The notes: generated by a model from the letters alone, not told the origin. A stretch of 64,000 nt of DNA from Sulfuritortus calidifontis (GCF_003967275.1 NZ_AP018721.1:2604001-2668000), one strand, 5' to 3'. Shown: positions 35,267 to 46,688, numbered from the stretch's first letter. A program made the numbers and translations.

Positions 35267-36403
35267 TCACTTGAACATCAGCAGCAGGCTGTCCCAGCCG
35301 CGACCGATGACGTTAGCGACGCCGACGCCCTGCAGGGCGACCAGCGGGAAGTCGCCTAGCGTCTGGCCGTCCAGCGAGAGGCGCAGGTTGGCCACCTTCT
35401 GGCCGCGGCTGACCGGGGCGAGCATGGGGTTGATGAAGTGCAGCTCGGCCTTCACCCGCTTGGCCGTGCCGCGCGGCACGGTGATGAAAAAGTCGTGGAG
35501 GAAGCCGGCATGCACCTCGTTCTCGCTGCCCTTGTACAGGCGGATGCGGGCCACGGCCTGGTTGGCGTTGTAGAGCCGGGCGGTCTCGAAGAACTGGAAA
35601 CCGTAGTTGAGCAGCTTCTGGCTTTCCATGGCCCGCGCCGTGTCGGAGCTGGTGCCGACCACCACCGAGAGCAGGCGGCGCTGGTCGCGCTGGCTGGAGG
35701 CGATCAGGCAATAACCGGCGCTTTCGGTATGGCCGGTCTTGACGCCGTCGACGTTGGGGTCGAGCCAGAGCAGGCGGTTGCGGTTGGGTTGGGTGATGCC
35801 GTTGTAGGCGTATTCCTTCATGGAGTACAGCTTGTAGAACTCGGGAAATTCGCGGATCAGCTGCGCCGTCAGCCGGGCCAGGTCGCGCGCCGTGCTGTAG
35901 TGCTGCGGGTGCGGCAGGCCGGTGGCATTGACGAAGTGGGTCTGGCCCATGCCCAGGCGCTTGGCGGTCTGGTTCATCAGCGCGGCAAAGCTCTCCTCGC
36001 TGCCGGCGATGGCCTCGGCCAGCACGATACAGGCGTCGTTGCCCGACTGCACGATCATGCCCTTGAGCAGGTCTTCGACCATGGCCGGCTTTTTCGGGTC
36101 GAGGAACATGCGCGAGCCCTCGGCCCGCCAGGCCTTCTCCGACACCACCAGCGGCTGGTTCAGCGCCAGACGGCCGTCGCGGATGGCGCTGAAGGCGATG
36201 TAGGCGGTCATCAGCTTGGTCAGCGAGGCCGGCTCGACGCGGGCGTCGGGGTTGCGCGCCGCCAGGGGCTGGCCACTCTGGACATCGACCAGCAGCCAGG
36301 CGCGGGCCTCGATGGTGGGGGCCGGCGGCACCGGCAGCGCGGCGGCGGCCGGGCCGGCCAGGCAGAAGCAGAACAGGCAGAGCAGCGTCTTCAGTCTTTT
36401 CAT
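35267..36403 (-). CDS. dacA: D-alanyl-D-alanine carboxypeptidase (PBP5/6 type)
   Basis: Periplasmic, membrane-anchored enzyme trimming pentapeptide side chains of peptidoglycan. Signal peptide 'LLCLFCFCLAGPAAAALP'. Active-site motifs S-x-x-K in 'EPASLTKLMTAY', SGN in 'IVQSGNDACIVL' and KTG in 'VDGVKTGHTESAG'. A C-terminal beta domain and amphipathic anchor ('IGRGWDSLLLMFK') follow. About 378 residues. ATG 36403 gives the best signal peptide; two earlier starts add five residues or fewer. Confidence 0.95.
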   Translation of the reverse strand: MKRLKTLLCLFCFCLAGPAAAALPVPPAPTIEARAWLLVDVQSGQPLAARNPDARVEPASLTKLMTAYIAFSAIRDGRLALNQPLVVSEKAWRAEGSRMFLDPKKPAMVEDLLKGMIVQSGNDACIVLAEAIAGSEESFAALMNQTAKRLGMGQTHFVNATGLPHPQHYSTARDLARLTAQLIREFPEFYKLYSMKEYAYNGITQPNRNRLLWLDPNVDGVKTGHTESAGYCLIASSQRDQRRLLSVVVGTSSDTARAMESQKLLNYGFQFFETARLYNANQAVARIRLYKGSENEVHAGFLHDFFITVPRGTAKRVKAELHFINPMLAPVSRGQKVANLRLSLDGQTLGDFPLVALQGVGVANVIGRGWDSLLLMFK

Positions 36404-36426
36404 CGGTCTCTCATCCATCTAGTCGT

Positions 36427-37353
36427 TTAGCCGCCAAGCTCGATCTTCAGCGGCCGGATGCCGAAGGCCTCCTGGATCGTCCGGCTGGCCTGGTCCAGCG
36501 CCTCGGCACTGGGGAACGGTCCGATCTGCACCTTGTGCAGGCTCCCCGCCTGCACCCGCCGCACGCCAAGCCCGAGCTTGCGGACGATCCGGGCGGCCAG
36601 GTCGTCGGCGGCGGTCGGATTGCCGAAGGCGCCGACCTGCAGGTAGCGGCCCGGCGCCGCGGCCTTGGCCGCCTCCGCTGCCGGCACCGCCGCTAGCGGT
36701 TTGGCCTCGGCCAACGGCGTTGGTTCCAGCAGCGGCGTCGGTTCCACCACCGGCTGCTCGACCCGGGCGATCTGGACGCCCTTGGCCGGCGCATCCTCGG
36801 CAAACACCCGCTCGACCTCGACCAGGGTCACCCCGCGCAGGATGTCGAGCTTGAAGGCCGCGGTGTAGGTGACGTCGATCAGGCGGTCGTCCTTGAACGG
36901 CCCGCGGTCGTTCACCCGCAGCACCACGCTGCGGCCGTTCTTCAGGTTGGTCACCCGGACATAGCTCGGGATCGGCAGCGTCGGGTGCGCCGCGGTCATG
37001 CCGTACATGTCGTAGAGCTCGCCCGACGAGGTGGCCTTGCCGTGGTAGCGCCGGCCATACCAGGAGGCGAGGCCGCGCGCCTTGTAGGGCTCTTCGGTGG
37101 TCTGCGGCACATACTGCCGACCCAGCGCCGTGTAGGGTTTGTTGGCGTGCCGGTGCAAAGGTTCCCACTTGGGCACGGCATCCGGGATCGCGGCCAAATC
37201 GGCCGGCGGGTTGTCGCCCGGGCCGTCGTCCAGGTAGTAGCCGCCCTTCTTGGGCGCGCCGGCGTCGGCCACCGGCGGCCGCGTGCCGACACTGGAGCAG
37301 CCGGCCAGATAGGCGGCGAGCAGGACGGGAAGCAGCAGGCGTTCCGGTTTCAC
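36427..37353 (-). CDS. rlpA: RlpA septal-ring lytic transglycosylase with SPOR domain
   Basis: 308 residues. Lipoprotein signal 'LLPVLLAAYLAGCSSVG' (lipobox LAGC), a double-psi beta-barrel ('GLASWYGRRYHGKATSSGEL', 'VVLRVNDRGPFKDDRLID') and a C-terminal SPOR domain ('GRYLQVGAFGNPTAADDLAA', 'HKVQIGPFPSAEALDQA') that binds denuded glycan at the septum. GTG 37353 overlaps the rodA stop (GTGA), so translation is coupled. Confidence 0.93.
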   Translation of the reverse strand: MKPERLLLPVLLAAYLAGCSSVGTRPPVADAGAPKKGGYYLDDGPGDNPPADLAAIPDAVPKWEPLHRHANKPYTALGRQYVPQTTEEPYKARGLASWYGRRYHGKATSSGELYDMYGMTAAHPTLPIPSYVRVTNLKNGRSVVLRVNDRGPFKDDRLIDVTYTAAFKLDILRGVTLVEVERVFAEDAPAKGVQIARVEQPVVEPTPLLEPTPLAEAKPLAAVPAAEAAKAAAPGRYLQVGAFGNPTAADDLAARIVRKLGLGVRRVQAGSLHKVQIGPFPSAEALDQASRTIQEAFGIRPLKIELGG

Positions 37354-38447
37354 GTCTTCACCAGTTTCTTGTGGCTGGCCGCGCTCATGACGATGCCGAA
37401 GCCGATCAATACCGAGAGCATGGACGTGCCACCGTAGCTTACCAGCGGCAGCGGTACGCCGACCACGGGCAGGATGCCGGAGACCATGCCCATGTTGACG
37501 AAGGCATAGGTGAAGAAAGTGAGCACGATGGAACCGGCCAAAAGCCGGCCGAACAGGCTGGGCGCCACGGCGGCCAGGGCCAGGCCACGGTAGATGATGG
37601 CGCCATATAGGAGCAGCAGGATCAGGTTGCCGAGCAGGCCGAATTCCTCGGAGAACACGGCGAAGATGAAGTCGGTGGTGCGCTCGGGCAGGAAATCGAG
37701 GTGGGCCTGGCTGCCGTTGAGCCAGCCCTTGCCGGCCATGCCGCCGGAGCCGACGGCGATGGTCGACTGGATGATGTGGTAGCCGGCGCCGAGCGGATCG
37801 GAGCTGGGATCGAGCAGGGTCAGCACCCGCTGGCGCTGGTAGTCGTGCAGGAAATGCCAGGCGAAGGGCAGGGCCGCCCCGGCCATGACGATGCCGCCCG
37901 CGATGATGCGCCAGGACAGGCCGCCGAGGAACAGGACATAGACGCCGGAGGCGCTGATCATCAGCGCGGTGCCGAGGTCGGGCTGGCGCAGGATGAGGCC
38001 GACCGGGATCAGGAGCAGCACGGCGGCCGTGGCGTAATGGCGGGTATTCAGGGTCTCCTGCCGGTAATGCAGGTACCAGGCGACCATCATCGGCACCGCC
38101 AGGCGCATCAATTCGGACGGCTGGATGCGGGTGACGCCGATGTGCAGCCAGCGACGGGCGCCATTGACCACCTCGCCGGCCACGGCGACGCCGACCAGCA
38201 GGATGACGCCGAGGATGTAGGCCGGCAGCACGAACTGCATCAGCCGCTGCGGCGGCACGTGGGAGATGGCGACCATGGCGGTCAGGGCGATCGAGATGTT
38301 GATCAGGTGATCGGTCAGCTTGTCGAGACTGGTGTTGGAGGCGCTGAACACGGTGACGATGCTCAGCAGCAGCAGCAGGCCGAGCAGGCCGGCCAGGGGC
38401 CGGTCGATGTGGCCGAACAGGCGTTTCATCAGGTGCCGGATATTCAT
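37350..38447 (-). CDS. rodA: RodA peptidoglycan glycosyltransferase (elongasome)
   Basis: 365 residues, SEDS-family polytopic membrane protein with about ten helices. Recognisable are 'GVVNGARRWLHIGVTRIQPS', 'LILRQPDLGTALMI', 'PERTTDFIFAVFSEEFGL' and 'GMVSGILPVVGVPLPLVSYG'. It polymerises lateral-wall glycan with PBP2. It overlaps mrdA by 4 bp upstream and rlpA downstream. Confidence 0.96.
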   Translation of the reverse strand: MNIRHLMKRLFGHIDRPLAGLLGLLLLLSIVTVFSASNTSLDKLTDHLINISIALTAMVAISHVPPQRLMQFVLPAYILGVILLVGVAVAGEVVNGARRWLHIGVTRIQPSELMRLAVPMMVAWYLHYRQETLNTRHYATAAVLLLIPVGLILRQPDLGTALMISASGVYVLFLGGLSWRIIAGGIVMAGAALPFAWHFLHDYQRQRVLTLLDPSSDPLGAGYHIIQSTIAVGSGGMAGKGWLNGSQAHLDFLPERTTDFIFAVFSEEFGLLGNLILLLLYGAIIYRGLALAAVAPSLFGRLLAGSIVLTFFTYAFVNMGMVSGILPVVGVPLPLVSYGGTSMLSVLIGFGIVMSAASHKKLVKT

Positions 38448-40414
38448 CGTGTCGTCCTCGCCGCTGGCGTCGTGCGTAGCGCTTGTGTCGCCTGTTCAGC
38501 CGGCGGCGGCACATCCTCGTTCTCGCCGCTTTCGGCCGCCGCGTCTTCCTTCAGGGCCTCGGGAATCTTGCCCAGCAGCCAGTAGTCGATCACCTTGCGT
38601 GCGATCGGTGCCGCGGTGGAGCCGCCGTGGCCGCCGTTTTCCACCATCACCGCGACCACGATCTTGGGATCGTCGGCCGGGGCGAAGGAGATGAACAGGG
38701 CGTGGTCGCGGTGCCGCGCCGCCACCTTGCTTTCGTTGTAGCGCTCGCCCTGCTTAATGCCGATCACCTGGGCGGTGCCGGTCTTGCCGGCGAACAGGTA
38801 TTCGGCGCCGGCACCGGCGCCGGCGGCAGTGCCGCCCGGCCGGGTGACGTCGACCATGGCCTCTTTGACCAGGCGCAGGTGCTCGGGATCGAGCTTGAGC
38901 TGGGCCGCGATCTTGGGCGGGTTCTGGGTGATGCGGCCGGTCATGGTGTCGCGCCAGCCGCGGAGCAATTGCGGCTGATAGACCGTGCCGTTGTTGGCCA
39001 CCGCCATGGTCGCCACCGCCAGCTGCAAGGGCGTGGCCAGGGTGTAGCCCTGGCCGATGCCGGCGATCACCGTCTCGCCCGCCCACCACTGCTGCTTGAA
39101 TCGTTTCTGCTTCCACTCCGGCGTCGGCATCAGACCGGTGAGTTCACCATCGAGGTCGATGCCGGTCTTGTGACCGAAGCCCAGCTGGGACAAAAAGCCG
39201 GACATCTTCTCGATGCCCATCTCGTTGGCCAACCGGTAGTAATAGGTGTCGCAGGAAATCACCACCGACTTCTTGAGGTCGACCACGCCATGGCCGTCCT
39301 TCTTCCAGTCGCGATAGCGGTGGCTGCTGCCGGGCAGCGAGTAGTAACCTGGGTCGGAGATGACGTCGCCCGGCTTGCGGTAGCCCAGCTCGAGGCCGGC
39401 CAGCGCCATGAACGGCTTGATCGTCGAGCCGGGCGGATAGATGCCGCGCAGGGCGCGGTTGACCAGGGGTTTGTCCGGTGAGTCGTTGAGCGCCCGCCAA
39501 TTCGTCACGTCGATGCCATCGACGAACAGGTTGGGGTCGTAGCCGGGTTTGGACACCAGGGCGAGCACGCCACCGTTGCGCGGGTCGAGCGCGACCAGGG
39601 CACCGCGATAGGGGCCGAAGACGTTGGTCGCGATCTCCTGCAGTTTGGCGTCCAGATGCAGATAGACGTTGTTGCCGGCCACCGGCGGGGTCTGGGCCAG
39701 CACCCGCACCGCCCGGCCGCCGGAGTCGGTTTCGACCTGGGCGATGCCGGTGACGCCGTGCAGCAGGGTTTCGTAGCTCTCCTCCACCCCGGCCTTGCCG
39801 ATGTGGTCGGAGCCGCGGTAGTTGGCGGCCTGGCCCGAGGCCTGCAGGCGGTCCTCGTCGCGCTGGTTGATCCGGCCGATATAGCCGATGACATGGGCGA
39901 AGGCATCGCCCATGGGATATTGCCGGAACAGCCGAGCCTTCACCTCGACCCCGGGGAAACGGAAACTGTTGACGGCGAAGCGAGCGACCTCCGCTTCGGT
40001 CAGCCGCAGCTTGATCGGCAAGGTCTCGAAGTTCTTGCTCTCGGCCATGAGCTTCTTGAACCGCTTGCGGTCGCCGGCGTCGATGCTGACGATCTCGGAC
40101 AGGCGATTGATGGTGTCTTCCAGCTTGCCCGCCTTGGCCGGGGTGATCTCCAGGGTATAGGCCGCGAAGTTGTGCGCCAGCACGGTGCCGTTGCGGTCAT
40201 AGATGATGCCGCGGGCCGGGGCATTGGGCATGAGCGAGATGCGGTTGTTCTCGGCCAGGGCGTGGTAGCGGTCGTATTCGACCAGTTGCAGCCAGACGAA
40301 GCGGCTGAACAGGACGCTGAAGGCGGCCACGACGATGCCGCTGGCAACCTTGATCCGGAAGTTGTAGCGACGCAGCTCCTCGTCCGGATTGACCATCCGC
40401 AGGGAAGTCGCCAT
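38444..40414 (-). CDS. mrdA: penicillin-binding protein 2
   Basis: 656 residues, class B transpeptidase of the elongasome. One N-terminal membrane helix ('IKVASGIVVAAFSVLFSRFV'), a dimerisation domain ('PARGIIYDRNGTVLAHN'), and a transpeptidase domain with S-x-x-K in 'YPPGSTIKPFMAL', the SxN-equivalent 'ISCDTYYYRLA' and 'FAGKTGTAQV'. A short Glu/Pro-rich C-terminal tail follows. ATG 40414 overlaps the mreD stop; a longer upstream frame is antisense-like and rejected. Confidence 0.96.
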   Translation of the reverse strand: MATSLRMVNPDEELRRYNFRIKVASGIVVAAFSVLFSRFVWLQLVEYDRYHALAENNRISLMPNAPARGIIYDRNGTVLAHNFAAYTLEITPAKAGKLEDTINRLSEIVSIDAGDRKRFKKLMAESKNFETLPIKLRLTEAEVARFAVNSFRFPGVEVKARLFRQYPMGDAFAHVIGYIGRINQRDEDRLQASGQAANYRGSDHIGKAGVEESYETLLHGVTGIAQVETDSGGRAVRVLAQTPPVAGNNVYLHLDAKLQEIATNVFGPYRGALVALDPRNGGVLALVSKPGYDPNLFVDGIDVTNWRALNDSPDKPLVNRALRGIYPPGSTIKPFMALAGLELGYRKPGDVISDPGYYSLPGSSHRYRDWKKDGHGVVDLKKSVVISCDTYYYRLANEMGIEKMSGFLSQLGFGHKTGIDLDGELTGLMPTPEWKQKRFKQQWWAGETVIAGIGQGYTLATPLQLAVATMAVANNGTVYQPQLLRGWRDTMTGRITQNPPKIAAQLKLDPEHLRLVKEAMVDVTRPGGTAAGAGAGAEYLFAGKTGTAQVIGIKQGERYNESKVAARHRDHALFISFAPADDPKIVVAVMVENGGHGGSTAAPIARKVIDYWLLGKIPEALKEDAAAESGENEDVPPPAEQATQALRTTPAARTTR

Positions 40415-40971
40415 CAGCCGCCGCGCACCTTGTCCAGCCGCGCCGGCCGCCCGGTCAAGCGGTCGAGCACGAAAGAGGCCGGCACCCACAGTGCCGCGGC
40501 GACCACGCCGGCCGCGAGATAACGCCAGTCGGGCTGGGCCTGACCGTATGCCATGCCCAGCAGCAGGACTAGCGCCTCCTGCAGGGGGAAGATCGGCGCC
40601 AGGTGCAGGGCCTGGCCCCGGGCGGAGAAGAAGTCGAGTCGGCGACGCAGCATCAGCACCACGAAGGTGGCCACGCAATAGGACAGGGCGTGCAGGCCGA
40701 ACATCAGGCCGTGGGCGGCATCCATCATCAGGCCGAGGGCGAACGCCGCGCCCAGCGGGGCCAGGCGCGGGGCGTGGATGTTCCAGTAGATCAGCACCAG
40801 CAGGGCGAAATCGGGCACCAGCCACAAGGCGGCCTGGGGCCAGGGCAGCACGGTGAGCAGAAAACCGATGGCCAGGCTGAGATAGACCATGGTCCGGGTC
40901 GGCGGCCGCGCCAGCTGCTCGCCCTGGGGGATCAGCGGCTTGCTGCCGGTGGATTTGGCCGGGCCGCTCAT
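40414..40971 (-). CDS. mreD: rod shape-determining protein MreD
   Basis: 185 residues, about five membrane helices ('MVYLSLAIGFLLTVLPWPQA', 'FALLVLIYWNIHAPRLAPLG', 'LMMDAAHGLMFGLHAL'). Overlaps mreC by 4 bp and mrdA by one codon, within the mreB-mreC-mreD-mrdA-rodA order. Confidence 0.93.
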   Translation of the reverse strand: MSGPAKSTGSKPLIPQGEQLARPPTRTMVYLSLAIGFLLTVLPWPQAALWLVPDFALLVLIYWNIHAPRLAPLGAAFALGLMMDAAHGLMFGLHALSYCVATFVVLMLRRRLDFFSARGQALHLAPIFPLQEALVLLLGMAYGQAQPDWRYLAAGVVAAALWVPASFVLDRLTGRPARLDKVRGG

Positions 40972-41810
40972 GCGCGTGCCTCCGGCAACAAGATCACCAC
41001 GTGGCGATGCCGGCCAATGCCGCCGAGCGGCTGGCAGGTCGCCCGGGCGAAGGGGTTGTGCCGGGGCAGCTCGATCCCCAGTACCCTGGCCACCGGCAGG
41101 CCGGCCGGGTAGACGCCGTCCAGGCCGGAGGTGACCAGGATGTCGCCCGGCTTGAGGTCGGCGTGCAGATCCAAATAGCGCACTTCCAGCAGACTGTCGT
41201 TGCCCATGCCCGAGACCAGGATGCGCATGCCGTTGCGCGTGGCCTGCACCGGCGCCGACTGGTTGCGGTCGGTGAGCAGGGTGACCTCGGCCGAGGCCGG
41301 GAAGACCTGGGTGACCTGGCCGATCAGACCGGCTTCGTCGATTACGGGGCGGCCGGCGATCACGCCGTGCAGGCTGCCGCGATTGACGATGACCTTGCGC
41401 GCGAAGGGGTCCTGCTCGGCCCGGATGATCTCGGCCGGCACCCGGGTCAGCCCCGGCGCCGGCGGCAGGCCGGCCAGGGTGTGCAGACGCACGTTCTCGG
41501 CCTGCAGGGCCTGATACTCCTGCAGCCGCGCGCGCAACAGCTCGCGCTCGCGCAGCAGCCGGTTGCGCTCGTTCAGCAATTCGCTGTGCACCGTGAAGAA
41601 GCCGCCGGCATTGGCCAGGAAGTCGAAGGGCCAGATGACGGCCTGCTGGGCGGGGTGGATGACGGCATTGAAGCCGGCGCGCACCTTGCCCAGGGCGTCG
41701 TAGCGGCTGTCGGCCGCCATCAGGGTGAGACAGGCCAGGAGGTAGATGCCGAAACGGGCGGTCAGGCCCATCTCTCTGACGAACATCGGCGCCTGGGTAG
41801 CGGGGGACAT
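40968..41810 (-). CDS. mreC: rod shape-determining protein MreC
   Basis: 280 residues. N-terminal membrane helix ('FGIYLLACLTLMAADSRYD'), a periplasmic coiled coil ('LLNERNRLLRERELLRARL') and two beta domains ('KVIVNRGSLHGVIAGRPVID', 'LKPGDILVTSGLDGVYPAGL'). Connects MreB to PBP2. Separated from mreB by 126 bp containing a hairpin. Confidence 0.95.
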   Translation of the reverse strand: MSPATQAPMFVREMGLTARFGIYLLACLTLMAADSRYDALGKVRAGFNAVIHPAQQAVIWPFDFLANAGGFFTVHSELLNERNRLLRERELLRARLQEYQALQAENVRLHTLAGLPPAPGLTRVPAEIIRAEQDPFARKVIVNRGSLHGVIAGRPVIDEAGLIGQVTQVFPASAEVTLLTDRNQSAPVQATRNGMRILVSGMGNDSLLEVRYLDLHADLKPGDILVTSGLDGVYPAGLPVARVLGIELPRHNPFARATCQPLGGIGRHRHVVILLPEARA

Positions 41811-41875
41811 GGCCTAACTCAGCAAGCCGCGCCGGGGGACGGCGTGCGGGGGGTTTCGGGGAGACGCCGGCACTG

Positions 41876-41894
41876 CCGACCGGTTGCCGGTCGG
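41876..41894. other. perfect hairpin between mreB and mreC
   Basis: CCGACCGG-TTG-CCGGTCGG: 8-bp stem, 3-nt loop, in the 126-bp mreB-mreC gap. No T-tract follows on the minus strand, so it is more likely an attenuating or mRNA-processing element that sets a higher MreB:MreC ratio than a full terminator. Confidence 0.5.
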
Positions 41895-41936
41895 TTATGC
41901 AGGGCAGGAATTGATCCGGCGAAGTTCAGTGGCACC

Positions 41937-42980
<1,044 letters not shown>

Positions 42981-43071
42981 TTATCCAGGCCCTATCCGGC
43001 GAATCAGAAAATTGCCCGATTATGATACCCTACAAGGGTTTTTGCCATAGTTTCCAACGCCAAATATCGTC

Positions 43072-43359
43072 ATGTCGCTCTCCCACCAGGACATCCTCCG
43101 CATCGCCCGCTTGGCCCGCATCCGTGTGACCGAGGCCGAGGCCGCCCAGACCGGCGAGCAGCTCAACGGCATCTTCCGGCTGATCGAGCAGATGCAGGCG
43201 GTGGACACCCGCGGCGTCACCCCCATGGCCCATGCCCAGGAGGTCTATCAGCGCCTGCGCGAGGATGTCGTGACCGAGACCGACCGGCGCGCCGCCTTCC
43301 AGGCCATTGCGCCGCAGACCGAGGCGGGCCTGTATCTGGTGCCCAAGGTGATCGAGTAA
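43072..43359 (+). CDS. gatC: Asp/Glu-tRNA amidotransferase subunit C
   Basis: 95 residues, the small subunit stabilising GatA-GatB ('[20 protein letters not shown]', '[20 protein letters not shown]', 'LVPKVIE'). First gene of gatC-gatA-(ORF)-gatB. The 78-bp gap to gatA contains no obvious terminator. Confidence 0.95.
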   Translation: MSLSHQDILRIARLARIRVTEAEAAQTGEQLNGIFRLIEQMQAVDTRGVTPMAHAQEVYQRLREDVVTETDRRAAFQAIAPQTEAGLYLVPKVIE

Positions 43360-43437
43360 TCAGCCGGCAGTTTGCAGTGGGCAGGAATTTCCCGCCTGAA
43401 TCTGCAGACTGGGGACTGCCAACCGTCGACTAAGTTC

Positions 43438-44895
43438 ATGATCAACGCCAGCCTAAAAGAACTCTCCAGCCTGCTCGCCGGGGGCAAAACATCGAGCGTC
43501 GAGCTTTGCACCGAGTACCTTAACCGCATCGAGGCGCTCAACCCCGAACTCAACGCCTTCATCACGGTCGACCGCGACAAGACCCTGTCCGAGGCCCGCG
43601 CCGCCGACGCGCGCCGCGCCCGGGGCGAGGCCGGTCCGCTCACCGGCATCCCGGTGGCGCACAAGGACATCTTCTGCGCCGAGGGCTGGCTGACCACCTG
43701 CGGCTCGCGGATGCTGGCCAACTTCGTCGCCCCCTACGACGCCCACATCATCAGCCGGTTCAAGGCCGCGGGCATGCCCAGCCTGGGCAAGACCAATATG
43801 GACGAGTTCGCCATGGGCTCGTCGAACGAGACCTCCTACTTCGGCCCGGTGAAGAACCCCTGGGACCCGAAGGCGGTGCCCGGCGGCTCTTCCGGCGGTG
43901 CCGCGGCCTGCGTCGCCGCGCGCCTGGCGCCGGCCGCCACCGGCACCGACACCGGCGGCTCGATCCGCCAGCCGGCGGCGCTGTGCAACATCACCGGGCT
44001 GAAGCCGACCTATGGCGTCTGCTCGCGCTATGGCATGATCGCCTTCGCCTCCAGCCTCGACCAGGCCGGCCCGATGGCCGGCAGCGCCGAGGATTGCGCC
44101 CTGCTGCTCAACGTCATGGCCGGCTTCGACAGCCGCGACTCCACTTCGCTGCAGCGCGAGAAAGAGGACTACAGCCGCGACCTCGCACAGCCGCTCAAGG
44201 GCCTGAAGATCGGCCTGCCCCGCGAGTTCTTCGGCGAGGGCATGGCACCCGATGTGGCCAAGGCCGTCGAGGCAGCGATTGCGGAATACAAGAAGCTGGG
44301 CGCCGAGACGATCGAGGTCTCGCTGCCCAACATGAATCTTTCGGTGCCGGTGTATTACGTGCTGGCCCCGGCCGAGGCCTCGAGCAACCTGTCGCGCTTC
44401 GACGGCGTGCGCTACGGTCACCGCGCGGCCGAGTACAGAGACCTGACCGACATGTATGAGAAGACCCGGGCCGAGGGCTTCGGCGCCGAGGTGAAGCGCC
44501 GCATCCTGATCGGCACCTATGTCCTGTCGCACGGCTATTACGACGCCTATTACATCCAGGCCCAGAAGCTGCGCCGCCTGATCGCCAACGACTTCATCGA
44601 AGCCTTCAAGCAGTGCGACGTGATCCTGGGCCCGACCGCGCCGACCACCGCCTTCGACCTCGGCGCCAAGAACGCCGACCCGGTTCAGATGTATCTGTCC
44701 GACATCTACACGATTGCGGTGAACCTGGCCGGCCTGCCCGGCATGTCGCTGCCCTGCGGCTTCGGCGGTGATGGCCGGCCGATCGGCCTGCAACTCATCG
44801 GCAACTACTTCGCCGAGGCGCGCATGCTCAACGTCGCCCACCAATACCAACTCGCCACCGACTGGCACCGCCTTCGGCCCGCCGTGGCGGCCTGA
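43438..44895 (+). CDS. gatA: Asp/Glu-tRNA amidotransferase subunit A
   Basis: 485 residues, amidase-signature enzyme that releases ammonia from glutamine for transamidation of Glu-tRNA(Gln)/Asp-tRNA(Asn). Catalytic Ser-cisSer-Lys triad: Lys in 'PVAHKDIFC', and serines in '[19 protein letters not shown]' and '[15 protein letters not shown]'. ATG 43438 ('[13 protein letters not shown]') is chosen over an upstream extension of 22 codons without family resemblance. Confidence 0.96.
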   Translation: MINASLKELSSLLAGGKTSSVELCTEYLNRIEALNPELNAFITVDRDKTLSEARAADARRARGEAGPLTGIPVAHKDIFCAEGWLTTCGSRMLANFVAPYDAHIISRFKAAGMPSLGKTNMDEFAMGSSNETSYFGPVKNPWDPKAVPGGSSGGAAACVAARLAPAATGTDTGGSIRQPAALCNITGLKPTYGVCSRYGMIAFASSLDQAGPMAGSAEDCALLLNVMAGFDSRDSTSLQREKEDYSRDLAQPLKGLKIGLPREFFGEGMAPDVAKAVEAAIAEYKKLGAETIEVSLPNMNLSVPVYYVLAPAEASSNLSRFDGVRYGHRAAEYRDLTDMYEKTRAEGFGAEVKRRILIGTYVLSHGYYDAYYIQAQKLRRLIANDFIEAFKQCDVILGPTAPTTAFDLGAKNADPVQMYLSDIYTIAVNLAGLPGMSLPCGFGGDGRPIGLQLIGNYFAEARMLNVAHQYQLATDWHRLRPAVAA

Positions 44896-44898
44896 ACC

Positions 44899-45225
44899 AT
44901 GAACGAACTCAAGCTGCATTTCAGCGCCGAGCAACTGCATAGCATCAAGACCCAGGGCATGATCTATGTCTGCGCCTGCCCGGCCCAGGTGGCGGACCAG
45001 ATCTCCAAGCTGCGCGGCCTGCACGCCTACCAGCAACAATGCCTGCAATCCGGTACCAACGAGCGGACGGTGCACGAACGCATCGCCGCCGCCACCCGAG
45101 AGGCCCATGCCGTCATGGAGCAATGCCTGGCCGACGTGCTCGCGCTGGAGGGCTGGGACCCGGAAACCCTGGAGATGCCGGCCGGCCTGCGCCAGCGGCG
45201 CGACCGACAGCTCGACCAGGAATGA
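44899..45225 (+). CDS. small protein of unknown function between gatA and gatB
   Basis: 108 residues, acidic-to-neutral, with three cysteines ('[10 protein letters not shown]', 'QQQCLQSG', '[10 protein letters not shown]'), a helical centre ('[20 protein letters not shown]') and no membrane segment. It begins 3 bp after the gatA stop and ends 26 bp before gatB, so it is part of the gat operon. I do not recognise the family. Codon usage is like its neighbours, which supports a real gene. Confidence 0.7.
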   Translation: MNELKLHFSAEQLHSIKTQGMIYVCACPAQVADQISKLRGLHAYQQQCLQSGTNERTVHERIAAATREAHAVMEQCLADVLALEGWDPETLEMPAGLRQRRDRQLDQE

Positions 45226-45251
45226 CGGCAAGCGAACCAGGAAACCACGCC

Positions 45252-46688
45252 ATGCAATGGGAAACCGTCATCGGACTCGAAGTCCACACCCAGCTCACCA
45301 CGAAGTCGAAGATCTTCTCCGGCGCCTCGATTGCCTTCGGCGCCGAGCCCAACACCCAGGCCTGCGCGGTGGACCTCGCCCTGCCTGGGGTGCTGCCGGT
45401 GCTGAACAAGGGCGCGGTCGAGCGCGCGATCAAGTTCGGCCTGGCCATCGGGGCGAAATTGAACCGGGTGAACATCTTCGCCCGCAAGAACTACTTCTAC
45501 CCTGACCTGCCCAAGGGCTACCAGATCAGCCAGTTCGAGCTGCCCATCGTCGAGGGCGGCAGCATCGACATTCAGGTCGGCGACGAGATCAAGACCGTGC
45601 GCCTGACCCGCGCCCACCTGGAAGAGGATGCCGGCAAGTCGCTGCACGAGGACTTCCACGGCATGACCGGCATCGACCTCAATCGCGCCGGCACGCCGCT
45701 CTTGGAGATCGTGTCCGAGCCGGACATGCGCTCGGCCAAGGAGGCGGTGGCCTATGCCCGTGCGCTGCACAACCTAGTGACCTGGATCGGCATCTGCGAC
45801 GGCAACATGCAGGAAGGCTCCTTCCGGGTGGATGCCAACGTCTCGGTGCGCCCGGTCGGCCAAAAGGAATTCGGCACCCGGCGCGAGATCAAGAACCTCA
45901 ATTCCTTCCGCTTCCTGGAGCAGGCCATCGACTATGAAGTGCGCTGGCAGATCGAACAGATCGAGGACGGCCACAAGATCGTCCAGGCCACGGTGCTGTT
46001 CGACCCCGACACCGGCGAGACCCGGATGATGCGGACCAAGGAGGAGGCGCACGACTACCGCTACTTCCCCGACCCTGATCTGTTGCCGGTCAGGCTCGAC
46101 GACGAGTTGATCGCGCAGATGCAGGCCGAGCTGCCCGAGCTGCCGCAGGCCAAGCAGGCCCGCTATCAAGCTGACTGGGGCCTGTCCACCTACGATGCCA
46201 ACACCCTCACCGCCTCCCACGCCCTGGCCGAGTATTACGAGACCGTGGTCGCCAGGATGCCCAAGCTCGATGCCAAGCTCGCCGCCAACTGGGTGATGGG
46301 CGAGCTCTCCGGCACCCTGAACAAGGAAGGCCTGGACATCGGCGCCAGCAAGATCGGCGCGGCCAGCCTCGCCGCCCTGCTCGGCCGCATCCAGGACGGC
46401 ACCCTGTCGGGCAAGCTGGCCAAGCAGGTGTTCGAGGCGATGTGGACCGAGGGCGGCGAGGCCGACGCCATCATCGAGGCCAAGGGCCTGAAGCAGATGT
46501 CCGACTCGGGCGAGATCGAGAAGATCATCGACGAGGTGCTGGCCGCCAACCAGAAATCGGTCGAGGAATTCCGCGCCGGCAAGGACAAGGCCTTCAACGC
46601 CCTGGTCGGCCAGGTGATGAAGGCCACCAAGGGCAAGGCCAACCCGGCCCAGGTCAACGAGTTGCTGAAGAAAAAACTGGCCGGCTGA
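45252..46688 (+). CDS. gatB: Asp/Glu-tRNA amidotransferase subunit B
   Basis: 478 residues. '[20 protein letters not shown]', '[13 protein letters not shown]', '[20 protein letters not shown]' and '[16 protein letters not shown]' mark the kinase-like cradle domain. The C-terminal ~150 residues are the helical YqeY-like tRNA-binding tail ending '[15 protein letters not shown]'. ATG 45252 ('[10 protein letters not shown]') is the family start; the longer open frame before it overlaps the small upstream gene. Confidence 0.96.
   Translation: MQWETVIGLEVHTQLTTKSKIFSGASIAFGAEPNTQACAVDLALPGVLPVLNKGAVERAIKFGLAIGAKLNRVNIFARKNYFYPDLPKGYQISQFELPIVEGGSIDIQVGDEIKTVRLTRAHLEEDAGKSLHEDFHGMTGIDLNRAGTPLLEIVSEPDMRSAKEAVAYARALHNLVTWIGICDGNMQEGSFRVDANVSVRPVGQKEFGTRREIKNLNSFRFLEQAIDYEVRWQIEQIEDGHKIVQATVLFDPDTGETRMMRTKEEAHDYRYFPDPDLLPVRLDDELIAQMQAELPELPQAKQARYQADWGLSTYDANTLTASHALAEYYETVVARMPKLDAKLAANWVMGELSGTLNKEGLDIGASKIGAASLAALLGRIQDGTLSGKLAKQVFEAMWTEGGEADAIIEAKGLKQMSDSGEIEKIIDEVLAANQKSVEEFRAGKDKAFNALVGQVMKATKGKANPAQVNELLKKKLAG

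Noticed and set aside
38444-40825. 793-codon version of PBP2
   Set aside because: The first 137 codons overlap mreD in another frame and lack similarity; ATG 40414 gives the normal protein.
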